The notes beneath the pieces are model-generated. The model saw only the letters and a list, made by a program, of their open reading frames with translations. It was not told where the DNA came from and searched no databases. From Paenibacillus sp. YN15 (GTDB lineage Bacteria; Bacillota; Bacilli; Paenibacillales; NBRC-103111), in contig NZ_QMFA01000010.1 of assembly GCF_003285005.1 (NCBI RefSeq), positions 62,001 through 126,000 of the forward strand: 64,000 nucleotides of DNA, given 5' to 3'. The position numbers and the translations under genes are program-made. Positions 50,615 to 57,539 of the stretch are shown here, one piece after another; position 1 is the first letter of the stretch; each line of letters opens with the position of its first letter.

Positions 50615-51038
50615 TCCGCTTCCGTTTTTTGCAGCAACAGCAGCATGGCTTCTTTGGCCTCCGTTTGGGTTTTGGGGGAGAAGAAGCCTTTTTTTTGCGC
50701 GGTCGGGAAGACGGCTTGGTTTGCGGATAAATGGTAATAAATTCGATGGTAATATTGGCCCCTGCTGTTGGGATGGTAGGGGAGACAAAGCGGAGCCGGC
50801 CGGTCCGAAGCCGATAGGTAAGGGGCGACTGGAGAAGGCCGTCCACGTATACATGGGCATAGGAATAGGAGCGGGGAGCCGGAATCCGGCTGCGGAATCC
50901 GGGGGAGGCATCCTTGTTGCGGAATTCCCGTTTTCCGCCGGTGCTCTGAGCGTAATAGAAGCTTACCGCGGCGCGCAGGGGCAGCCGTTTGGCAAGCAGC
51001 GGTTTTTTCCTCCGCCGTTTTGAACAGCATGCAGACAT
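50601..51038 (-). CDS. DUF4183-type protein with Cys/Lys-rich tail
   Basis: A 145-residue protein with AAAGAGGGTGA before its ATG. The N-terminus is basic (SACCSKRRRKKPLLAKR). The middle (YAHVYVDGLLQSPLTYRL to TAGANITIEFITIYPQ) is the DUF4183 core. The last 35 residues are a striking run of Lys, Arg, Pro and five consecutive Cys, ending KKRKRITKR. Such tails occur in proteins cross-linked into spore outer layers. It converges on, and overlaps by 14 bases, the other DUF4183 gene, so both share a bidirectional 3' end without a terminator. Confidence 0.75.
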   Translation of the reverse strand: MSACCSKRRRKKPLLAKRLPLRAAVSFYYAQSTGGKREFRNKDASPGFRSRIPAPRSYSYAHVYVDGLLQSPLTYRLRTGRLRFVSPTIPTAGANITIEFITIYPQTKPSSRPRKKKASSPPKPKRRPKKPCCCCCKKRKRITKR

Positions 51039-51193
51039 GGCTCACCCTCTTTTCTGCGCAAATTTGGATTCTCCTTCTAGTAGTTAATGAGCACAGGGAC
51101 ATTTCGGAAACCGCGGCATCCGCCTATCTTGCAAAAGAACCCCTGCTGTTTGGAGCACCTGCTTCGCCGGGCACCGCTCCTCGGCTGCCGCGG

Positions 51194-51422
51194 GCGGACA
51201 TAGGTTCCGTTATAGCTTCGCCGGACACTGCCGCTTGGTCGTTGCGGACACAGGTTCCGTTATTCAACAAAAAACCGGCGTTTTGGATTCCGCGCGGACA
51301 GACGATCCGTTATGGAAGGCAAAACAGCCGGTTTGGGCGGGCAAATGGGCAAATAAGGAATCGTATGTCCGTGAAATGCTCAAAAGTGTGTGTTTGGGAA
51401 CAAATAACGGATCGTCAGTCCG
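51194..51422. repeat. Array 4: CGGACA...TCCGTTAT motifs at 50-51-bp spacing, orientation flips midway
   Basis: Consensus CGGACANACGATCCGTTAT. Direct copies of GCGGACA start at 51194, 51244 and 51294 (50 apart). Inverted copies start at 51353 and 51404 (51 apart), reading ATAAGGAATCGTATGTCCG and ATAACGGATCGTCAGTCCG. The right half TTCCGTTAT is shared with array 2. The array lies in a 441-base gap (51039-51479) with no gene visible. Confidence 0.8.
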
Positions 51423-51479
51423 TATGGCAGCTGCTCCAGCCAGGGAGGCTTCCAGGAGAGGGGCTTCCGGAGCGCACTA

Positions 51480-52268
51480 TTAACTGACTATACTGTCGCA
51501 ATATTCGCAGCGTTTGGTTTCGCCCTCCATAAATGTCAAGCTTGCTCCGCAGCCGTGGCATTGGACTGTTTTGGGCTTGGGTTTAGGCTCCGGCTCCGGC
51601 TTGGCGGCTTTCTCCTCCGCTGTTTTTGCCGAATGGAAGGGAGGCGAACCGCTGATGATGGTTGTAGAGTTTATTTCAAGCTGGATTTCACCATCCACTG
51701 AAACCTCAATCTGCAGGTTGTTCCCGAAGGATCGCTGTTTGCCGCCAAAGACAATCCGGTTGGAGCGGTCATCCACGAATCCATTGTCGATAAGCCCTAT
51801 ACAGACCATATGCTTCAGATCATTCTTTGCTGCCTCAATCCGCCGTCCGGCAAGCTCTGCCAGCTTGGGGACGGAATGAGTGCCGTCGTAGATGTAGTCC
51901 CTGTATTTTACATAGCGTTCGTTCAATTGATTCTCAAGCCGTTTTCCTTTCCAGATTAAAGCAATACCGGGCAGCAGGAAGACAAACAAGATAACCAGCG
52001 ACGGAGCCGAAAGAAATGGTTCTCCCGTCGAATAAACGACAACTCCGCTCAGGGCAAACAGAATAAGCAGTACGGCCCCTGAAAGAAACACATCTTTAAT
52101 CAAATTGTGAGATTGGTTGCGGTGCTTGATAAAACGGTACAGCAAGAAAATCGGGAACAGCGGAAGCAGGAAAATAAAGATCAAAATCATTTTGCCTAAA
52201 CCGATTGCCGGTTCATCATCATAAGCTTCATCGTCGCTGCCGGATACTTCAAATTCAAATGAAGCCAT
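51480..52268 (-). CDS. Membrane protein with C-terminal zinc ribbon
   Basis: A 262-residue protein: acidic N-terminus (SGSDDEAYDDEP), membrane spans at about 25-45, 65-80 and 88-108, a winged-helix-like cytoplasmic middle (VPKLAELAGRRIEAAKNDLKHMVCIGLIDNG), a proline/lysine/glutamate linker and a final zinc ribbon QCHGCGAS to RCEYCDS. AGAGGTGG lies before the ATG at 52268. The downstream half is nearly the same as that of the next gene upstream, so the two are paralogues. It is last in a four-gene minus-strand cluster headed by an SPFH protein; similar sets in B. subtilis (ydjGHI) act with PspA in membrane stress. Confidence 0.75.
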   Translation of the reverse strand: MASFEFEVSGSDDEAYDDEPAIGLGKMILIFIFLLPLFPIFLLYRFIKHRNQSHNLIKDVFLSGAVLLILFALSGVVVYSTGEPFLSAPSLVILFVFLLPGIALIWKGKRLENQLNERYVKYRDYIYDGTHSVPKLAELAGRRIEAAKNDLKHMVCIGLIDNGFVDDRSNRIVFGGKQRSFGNNLQIEVSVDGEIQLEINSTTIISGSPPFHSAKTAEEKAAKPEPEPKPKPKTVQCHGCGASLTFMEGETKRCEYCDSIVS

Positions 52269-52298
52269 TGGGTCCACCTCTTTACTGTTATGCTTTGG

Positions 52299-53003
52299 CT
52301 AACTCAGGATGCTGTCGCAATATTCGCAGCGTTTGGTTTCGCCTTCCATAATCGTCATGCTTGCCCCGCAGCCGTGGCATTGAACTGTTTTCGGTTTGGG
52401 GGGCGGAGGGGGCGCAACTGCCTCACGGGAAGGGTGGGGGCGGTGTGGCGCTGTGTGATTAACTTCAATATGTACATGCCGCTGGCTCACCTGGGGCTCC
52501 TGATAGCTTCCGTAAATGAACACCCGGTTGGCCTGCACATCGATGTTCTCCAGGACTCCTATATATATCCAGTGCAGAAGTTCATTCTTCACAATCTCCG
52601 GACGTTCCCCGGTAAGCTTCCCCAGCCTTTCAATCGTCGTTACTTGGTTTTCCATAAAATAGTTCTGATATTGCTCAAGGCGCTTGTGAAGCTTTCGTTT
52701 GATTCGTTTTGCCTTATGAAATTGGTACAGGCTAGGAAGAAGAAACAGGATTGAAAATGCCACGAGCCCTGTAGCGCTAAACTCGCTGGAGAGCATTCCA
52801 ATCACATACACCAGGTAGAAGAACATGGCGAAGGTGCCCTTAAGCCTGCAATCGCTAATTTTCTTATGGGTATAATTACGGTGTTGTGACATGCGGTACA
52901 GCATAAGAAGCATGAAAATCGGCATTAGGAAAAATATGGATATATACATAAACACCGTATTAACGGCTGGACTATCCTTATATTCCTCATCCAGTGCTGC
53001 CAT
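52299..53003 (-). CDS. Membrane protein with C-terminal zinc ribbon (paralogue)
   Basis: A 234-residue paralogue of the following gene. It has membrane spans at about 15-35, 48-65 and 70-88, a middle domain ERLGKLTGERPEIVKNELLHWIYIGVLENI, a short proline linker and the zinc ribbon QCHGCGAS to RCEYCDS. AGAGGAGG lies seven bases before the ATG. DNA coding the last 35 residues is nearly identical in both genes (52310-52390 against 51494-51575), while the membrane halves have diverged. This suggests gene conversion or strong constraint on the ribbon. Confidence 0.75.
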   Translation of the reverse strand: MAALDEEYKDSPAVNTVFMYISIFFLMPIFMLLMLYRMSQHRNYTHKKISDCRLKGTFAMFFYLVYVIGMLSSEFSATGLVAFSILFLLPSLYQFHKAKRIKRKLHKRLEQYQNYFMENQVTTIERLGKLTGERPEIVKNELLHWIYIGVLENIDVQANRVFIYGSYQEPQVSQRHVHIEVNHTAPHRPHPSREAVAPPPPPKPKTVQCHGCGASMTIMEGETKRCEYCDSILS

Positions 53004-53151
53004 TGTGGTCCTCCTCTAAGGTTATTGCTGACTCGGCGGCTTCTTCCGGTTCGGAGTCCTCACAGCAATCGCCGGAGGACGCCTCGTACTCGGGCCTGTC
53101 CTCCGGCTCTTCGTCTGACGGATCATTGTAGTCATGACTCTGAAGTAGCAC
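52987..53151 (-). CDS. Possible short acidic protein
   Basis: A 54-residue open frame starting at a GTG with GAGGGG about ten bases upstream. It fills the 165-base gap between two cluster genes and overlaps the start of the next by 17 bases. Acidic residues make up over a third: NDPSDEEPEDRPEYE and CCEDSEPEEAAE are typical. It may be a small acidic partner of the membrane proteins, whose own N-termini are acidic. Equally it may be a chance frame. No homologue is known to me. Confidence 0.35.
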   Translation of the reverse strand: MLLQSHDYNDPSDEEPEDRPEYEASSGDCCEDSEPEEAAESAITLEEDHNGSTG

Positions 53152-53168
53152 AGTTTGTCTTCCCCTCT

Positions 53169-53909
53169 TTACTTCAAGGACAGCAGCCGGCTGTTGCGCT
53201 TGGCCAAGCCGCCCATAATATCATCCAGCAGTTGCCGCGCCAGTTCTCCGTTGCCAGAGTCGCCCTTGCGCCACAGCTGTAGGCATTTCTCCAGCTCCCG
53301 GATTTGCCAGAGCAGATTTTCCTCGATGGGAATGAGGGAGGCGTGAGTCACGGGATCGCTGAAACGCGCTTTTTCCGCGGCTTGCTCCAGAAGGCGCAGA
53401 ACAGGCTCCCCCTTCACCGAGGACCAGGCCGCCGATTCCATACGGAGGGTTTGAAGAGACTGCTGGATTTGCGCGAAGACGGAGGCGGTTTCCCCGTTTG
53501 TTGTATCCTGATTTTCCACGTAGCCCTTGTAGCTGTTCATCAGAACCAGCCCCGCGGCCAACAAAACGGTGGTGATTCCGTGCAGAAGCAGGTAGGAGAC
53601 AAAGGAAATGTTGAACAATCCCCAAAACAGGATCATATAGCCCAGAAGCAGCGCGGCATACACCACAATCAAGGTGAAGGGCGCCAAAAGGGCGGGAACC
53701 TGCCGCGTCCTGCGGCGGTTTTGCGCTGCTTTATTCACATAGAAGAAGGCGGTTGCTTCAGCGAAGATGAAGGCGCATAAGGAAATCCACCATTGTCCCG
53801 CAAAGGACGCCTGGAGTCCGATCCAGAGAAACACAAGGGCGGTCATCAGCAAGGTTAGAAGAAACAACAATGGGATTGCCAAGCTGCCGAAGCGGCGGTA
53901 TTTGTTCAT
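53169..53909 (-). CDS. Uncharacterised four-span membrane protein
   Basis: A 246-residue protein with four hydrophobic segments in its first 135 residues (at about 9-30, 35-53, 70-92 and 97-122). A soluble helical C-terminal half follows (FAQIQQSLQTLRMESAAW to ENLLWQIRELEKCLQLW), probably coiled-coil and cytoplasmic. GAGGGAGG lies before the ATG at 53909. It starts 14 bases after the SPFH-protein stop, so it is in the same transcript and probably a membrane anchor or partner for it. I do not recognise the family. Confidence 0.7.
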   Translation of the reverse strand: MNKYRRFGSLAIPLLFLLTLLMTALVFLWIGLQASFAGQWWISLCAFIFAEATAFFYVNKAAQNRRRTRQVPALLAPFTLIVVYAALLLGYMILFWGLFNISFVSYLLLHGITTVLLAAGLVLMNSYKGYVENQDTTNGETASVFAQIQQSLQTLRMESAAWSSVKGEPVLRLLEQAAEKARFSDPVTHASLIPIEENLLWQIRELEKCLQLWRKGDSGNGELARQLLDDIMGGLAKRNSRLLSLK

Positions 53910-53923
53910 GGGTGTGCCCTCCC

Positions 53924-55219
53924 TCACAGCAGCTTATGGCCGCACTCAAAGCAGAATTTTTGTCCGGGCTTTACCTCATGCTTGCATTGCCCGCAGGTCA
54001 GAATCATGCTGGTTCCGCATTCCGGACAGAACTTGACATCCTTGGAAACGGTTGTACCGCATTGCTTGCAGGTTTTTCCAAGATCCGCGCCGCATTTGCT
54101 GCAGACTTCCGCATCGGGAAGATTGTCCGCCTTGCACACAGGGCAGGGATGGTAGGGATCGCCGCAATGGGCGCAAAATTTTGTTCCCGGCAGCACCGGT
54201 TTTCCGCAGCTTTGGCAAAGGATCTGCTGCTCCTGGGGCGGCTGTGCAGTCTCCTTCAAGGAGCTGCCGCAGGATTTGCAAAAGTTGAAATCCGCGGGAT
54301 TCACATCTTTGCACTGGGGGCAGACACGGTGCGCACCGGCCGCCTGGAGCTGGCTGCCCAATTGGGGCATTACGCTGCCTACGGCTGCGCCCAGACCCGA
54401 TCCCAGGCCAAGACCGATGCCGGCATTCATGAAAGTAGACTGGGTGCCTTCATTCCTGGCGGCTTGCTCCAGCGTGTCGAAGGCCCGGGCTTGCTGGTAA
54501 TTAAATCCAAGAATCTCCATTTCCGCTTTTTTGGTGAGGGCTTCCTTCAGGCGTTTGGTGGTGGGATCATTGTCCGGCAGATTGATGGACTCAAAGTTCA
54601 GATTCACCAGCCGCAATCCGGAATCCGCAAAGGCGGGTGCCACCCGCTCCTCAATATGTCGGGAGATGTCCGAGATATAGGCGTGAATATCCAGAACGCT
54701 GATTTTTTTATGGACCAAATAAGAAGAAATGAGTTCCTTGATATTCATCATCAGGATGCCCCTGAAGTAGTTGTACAGCGCGTCCTGATTAAATACCGGC
54801 AGAGTGCCGATGAGCCGGGTCATAAACATGCGGGAATCGGCAATTTCCACGGCAAGCTGCCCGAACGCCCGGATGGACATCATCAGCTGATACTTGGGCT
54901 CCTGAAGCTGGATAGGTGCGGAGGTTCCCCATTTAATATCCATGGAACGGAGCTTGTTGATATACCAAACCTCGGCGGTAAAAGGGGATTTGCCGCCAAA
55001 GGGAATGTTGACAATGGAGGATAACACCGGAATATTCTCCGTAGACAGGGTATGCCGGCCCGGTCCGAACAGATCCAGAGCCTGGCCTCCTTTGAACAGG
55101 ATGGCTTCCTGGGACTCATTGACGATAAGCTGGGTCCATGTGCCCAACTCCTGATGGGGATATTTCCAGACCAGGATGTCTGGCGGGCCGTCGTATTTCA
55201 ACACGCGGATGATGGCCAT
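53924..55219 (-). CDS. SPFH-domain protein with five tandem zinc ribbons, YdjI-like
   Basis: A 431-residue protein. Residues 1-265 form the SPFH/virion-core-like domain of the YdjI group (MAIIRVLKYDGPPDILVWKYP start, DLFGPGRHTLSTENIPVL, coiled-coil near 240). A glycine-rich helix (GIGLGLGSGLGAAVG) follows, then five zinc ribbons made of ten CxxC knuckles from about residue 312. GAAAGGAG precedes the ATG at 55219. YdjI in B. subtilis helps place PspA at damaged membranes. No PspA gene is seen nearby, and five ribbons are more than I would expect. It heads the cluster. Confidence 0.85.
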   Translation of the reverse strand: MAIIRVLKYDGPPDILVWKYPHQELGTWTQLIVNESQEAILFKGGQALDLFGPGRHTLSTENIPVLSSIVNIPFGGKSPFTAEVWYINKLRSMDIKWGTSAPIQLQEPKYQLMMSIRAFGQLAVEIADSRMFMTRLIGTLPVFNQDALYNYFRGILMMNIKELISSYLVHKKISVLDIHAYISDISRHIEERVAPAFADSGLRLVNLNFESINLPDNDPTTKRLKEALTKKAEMEILGFNYQQARAFDTLEQAARNEGTQSTFMNAGIGLGLGSGLGAAVGSVMPQLGSQLQAAGAHRVCPQCKDVNPADFNFCKSCGSSLKETAQPPQEQQILCQSCGKPVLPGTKFCAHCGDPYHPCPVCKADNLPDAEVCSKCGADLGKTCKQCGTTVSKDVKFCPECGTSMILTCGQCKHEVKPGQKFCFECGHKLL

Positions 55220-55634
55220 ATTCGTTCTCCTTTCAAAACTGGCAGCACGCAGTATGTATGTTGGTTGCGGTAAGGTATTCGACAAAACCCTCCAAATCCC
55301 TGCCGAAAATGGGGCCCGTTGGAGCAAAATCTGGGAGCGAATAGGCCTAACGCGCTTACCACTATTTGTATTACGGAAAACAGGCATTCATGTTTCATCC
55401 GGCTTGCCTGCTGCGACCTCCGGCCTCCTGTACAGATGTCTGTCTGTTTTCCAGGTAGGGATATAGTATGATGTTACCATATGATCTCGAAATGGGGAAC
55501 GGTTGTTTCTATGAATCGGCACTTTGGTGGAGGCAGCATGTTTCGCCTTGCTGGGCGGCTCCGGTTTGCGTTGTTCCTCCTGCCAAAACCAAATTCATTC
55601 ACGTGCGGATATACAGGTGAGAGGATGTGAGAGC
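55220..55634. other. Divergent gap between the SPFH and sigma-factor units
   Basis: About 415 bases with no credible gene. The sequence near 55455-55480 (gatatagtatgatgttacc) could hold a -10 box for the sigma-factor unit. I could not define a matching -35 or an ECF-type promoter with confidence. Confidence 0.4.
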
Positions 55635-56162
55635 TTGCAGAGCGATGAGCGCGCAAGGGACGTGGATGCGCTGGCCCGGCTATGGGGCAGCCGGCTGTAT
55701 GCGTTCTGCCGGAGGCTCTCCCCGTCCCGGACGGATGCCGACGATTTGTACCAGCAAACCTTTCTCCGGGTGCTGGATATGGCGGGGCGGGTGGAGGAGG
55801 ACCATAATCCGGCAGGGTTCCTGATGGCCATAGCCGCCCGGATCTGGCGGGACGAACAGGCCAAGCGGGCCCGCAGACACCGGATTGCCCCGGTGGACCG
55901 GTCGCCGGACCGGGTGGAACAGGCCCCGGATGCCGGAAGGACGGAGCAGATTGTGGAGGAAGCCATGCTGCGTCGCCAGGTCCAGGATTCCGTCCAAAAG
56001 CTGCCGGATATGCTGCGTATGCCGGTGCTGCTGTTTTATATGGGCGGCCTGTCGGTACGTGAGGTTGCGGAGGCTCTCCACCTGCCCCAGGGCACGGTGA
56101 AAACCCGGCTTTATCAGGCCAGGCAGCAATTGAAATCCGAACTGGAGGGATATTCCCGATGA
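55635..56162 (+). CDS. ECF RNA polymerase sigma factor
   Basis: Sigma factor of about 175 residues. Region 2 is recognised by LWGSRLYAFCRRL and DADDLYQQTFLRVLD, and region 4 by LPDMLRMPVLLFYMGGLSVREVAEALHLPQGTVKTRLYQARQQLK. The start is uncertain: a TTG at 55635 with GAGGA about ten bases upstream fits the usual length, and a GTG at 55617 is possible. The next gene overlaps by four bases (ATGA) and encodes a small membrane protein in the position of an anti-sigma factor. The unit probably controls itself and envelope genes. Confidence 0.88.
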   Translation: MQSDERARDVDALARLWGSRLYAFCRRLSPSRTDADDLYQQTFLRVLDMAGRVEEDHNPAGFLMAIAARIWRDEQAKRARRHRIAPVDRSPDRVEQAPDAGRTEQIVEEAMLRRQVQDSVQKLPDMLRMPVLLFYMGGLSVREVAEALHLPQGTVKTRLYQARQQLKSELEGYSR

Positions 56163-56485
56163 AAAAACCGTTAACGGATGAGGAACTGGATTCCCTGCTG
56201 TTCTCTGCGCTGGGGGATGAGGCCATGGAGGTGCCTTCATCGGTACAAGGCGCATTGCAGGAGGAGCTGCTTGTCAGAAAAAGCCGCTGGACCCTGTCCT
56301 GGTGGGTGCCGGCGCTTGCCGGAATGCTGCAAACGGCTGCTGTGGCCGGTGCGGTTCAGGTGCTTTTCCCCGGATCAATGGCGGCTGTGTTGGCTGCGGC
56401 CTGCGGCGGCGTATGCTCCTTGAGCGGGTGCGTGCTGTGGGGCGTTGCCCGGAAAAAGTGGAAGGAGGAGGTAGAAGGATGCTGA
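56159..56485 (+). CDS. Small membrane protein, probable anti-sigma factor
   Basis: A 108-residue protein with a cytoplasmic N-terminal 40 residues (MKKPLTDEELDSLLFSALGD), two membrane spans at about 45-62 and 70-92 and a basic tail. It overlaps the sigma gene by four bases, so it is translationally coupled, the usual layout for an anti-sigma factor. There is no zinc-binding HxxxCxxC motif, so it would not be of the ZAS class. Function is inferred from position only. Confidence 0.65.
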   Translation: MKKPLTDEELDSLLFSALGDEAMEVPSSVQGALQEELLVRKSRWTLSWWVPALAGMLQTAAVAGAVQVLFPGSMAAVLAAACGGVCSLSGCVLWGVARKKWKEEVEGC

Positions 56486-57234
56486 GTGTGCCGTGGGTCA
56501 TCGGATTTATGATTGCCGCGTTTGTGTTGTTTGCTGCTGCGGTTGCCTGCTTCGGCGTCTGGACATATCGGGATGCCAAAGCCCGCGGGCTGGAGGCGGG
56601 ACTGTGGACGGCGATTGTGGTGCTGATGCCTAATTTGCTGGGTATTCTGCTGTACTTCCTGGTGGGGCGCAAGCAGCGGAGAATCCCCTGTCCTGCCTGC
56701 GGAAGCTTGACGGAGCCGGAAAAAGCATACTGCTCCAGCTGCGGAACCCGCCTGGGCGAAACGGTATTTGCGCCTGTTGAGCGGAAGCAGGGGAAGCCTT
56801 TGCTGTTCGCCGGGATTGGCATCATTGTACTGGTTTTTCTTCTGGTAATCGGCATTTTCATTGCCCAATTTGCCGCTTCCCCGGAGTCCTTCATTCAACG
56901 GAATATTTCCATTGGCCAAACCCAAACCTCCCTGCCCGGCAGATGGAAGCTCTCCTTCTGGTATTTGGACGGGGAGAAGTTCCGCTCCATCAAGCTGAAG
57001 CAGGAGGGCTCCAAGACGATGACCATCAATGCCTTCATTGAATCGGGGACAGCGGAAGCGCAGGTGGTTTCCAAAGAGAGCGGGGTGGAGAAGCGGCTTT
57101 CGCTGAATGAGCTGAACAGTCCGGATTCCCCCTATACCTGGGATTTAAGCGAGTTTCCCGCCAATGCCAAGCTGACTCTGCGGATCTATGCGGAAAAGGC
57201 CAAAGGCAAGTTTGATTTGAAGTGGGAGCAGTAG
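56479..57234 (+). CDS. Membrane protein with internal zinc ribbon
   Basis: A 251-residue protein: two N-terminal spans (about residues 5-28 and 42-60), a cytoplasmic zinc ribbon PCPACGSLTEPEKAYCSSCG at about 70-90, another span near 112-135 and an extracellular beta-rich domain (WKLSFWYLDGEKFRSIKLKQEG). AGGAGG lies before the ATG at 56479, which overlaps the preceding stop by seven bases. It is third in the sigma-factor operon and may be an effector or co-sensor. The ribbon recalls the zinc-ribbon proteins of the SPFH cluster just upstream on the other strand. Confidence 0.72.
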   Translation: MLSVPWVIGFMIAAFVLFAAAVACFGVWTYRDAKARGLEAGLWTAIVVLMPNLLGILLYFLVGRKQRRIPCPACGSLTEPEKAYCSSCGTRLGETVFAPVERKQGKPLLFAGIGIIVLVFLLVIGIFIAQFAASPESFIQRNISIGQTQTSLPGRWKLSFWYLDGEKFRSIKLKQEGSKTMTINAFIESGTAEAQVVSKESGVEKRLSLNELNSPDSPYTWDLSEFPANAKLTLRIYAEKAKGKFDLKWEQ

Positions 57235-57356
57235 GGCAGGAGGAGATGGGCTATTCGGCGCGAAGATGTGGCGACGAACCCAAACCGGGCCTAAACCGGC
57301 CCCCAAATTGGCTGTTGGCGCCGGATTGGTCGGACGATGCACGGCTAACCCAATTA

Positions 57357-57395
57357 AGCGGCACTTGGACGGATTCCGCCTGAGTGCCGCTTTTT
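57357..57395 (+). terminator. Intrinsic terminator of the sigma-factor operon
   Basis: AGCGGCACT and AGTGCCGCT pair around a loop containing a smaller GGCGG/CCGCC-type pairing and run into five T. Confidence 0.9.
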
Positions 57396-57438
57396 GGTGT
57401 GGCGGCAAGCCGGAGGCAGGGGGAGAAAATTTTAAGCT

Positions 57439-57481
57439 TGTGAAATTTATCACTTTCTCTGAGGGTGAATCGAAGTAATAT
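57439..57481 (+). promoter_or_regulatory. Crp/Fnr-type site and -10 box upstream of the flavin reductase
   Basis: TGTGA-AATTTA-TCACT at 57439-57454 equals the Fnr consensus of B. subtilis (TGTGA-N6-TCACT). Its centre, 57446.5, is 41.5 bases upstream of a start at 57488 predicted from the -10 box TAATAT at 57476-57481. This is the class II activator position. A ten-base palindrome, TACCTAGGTA, follows at 57498-57507 and could be a repressor site, for example for the PadR protein encoded downstream. Confidence 0.65.
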
Positions 57482-57539
57482 ATATATAGGTTAAAAATAC
57501 CTAGGTACAAATAACACATAGACTATGGAGGAATGGATA

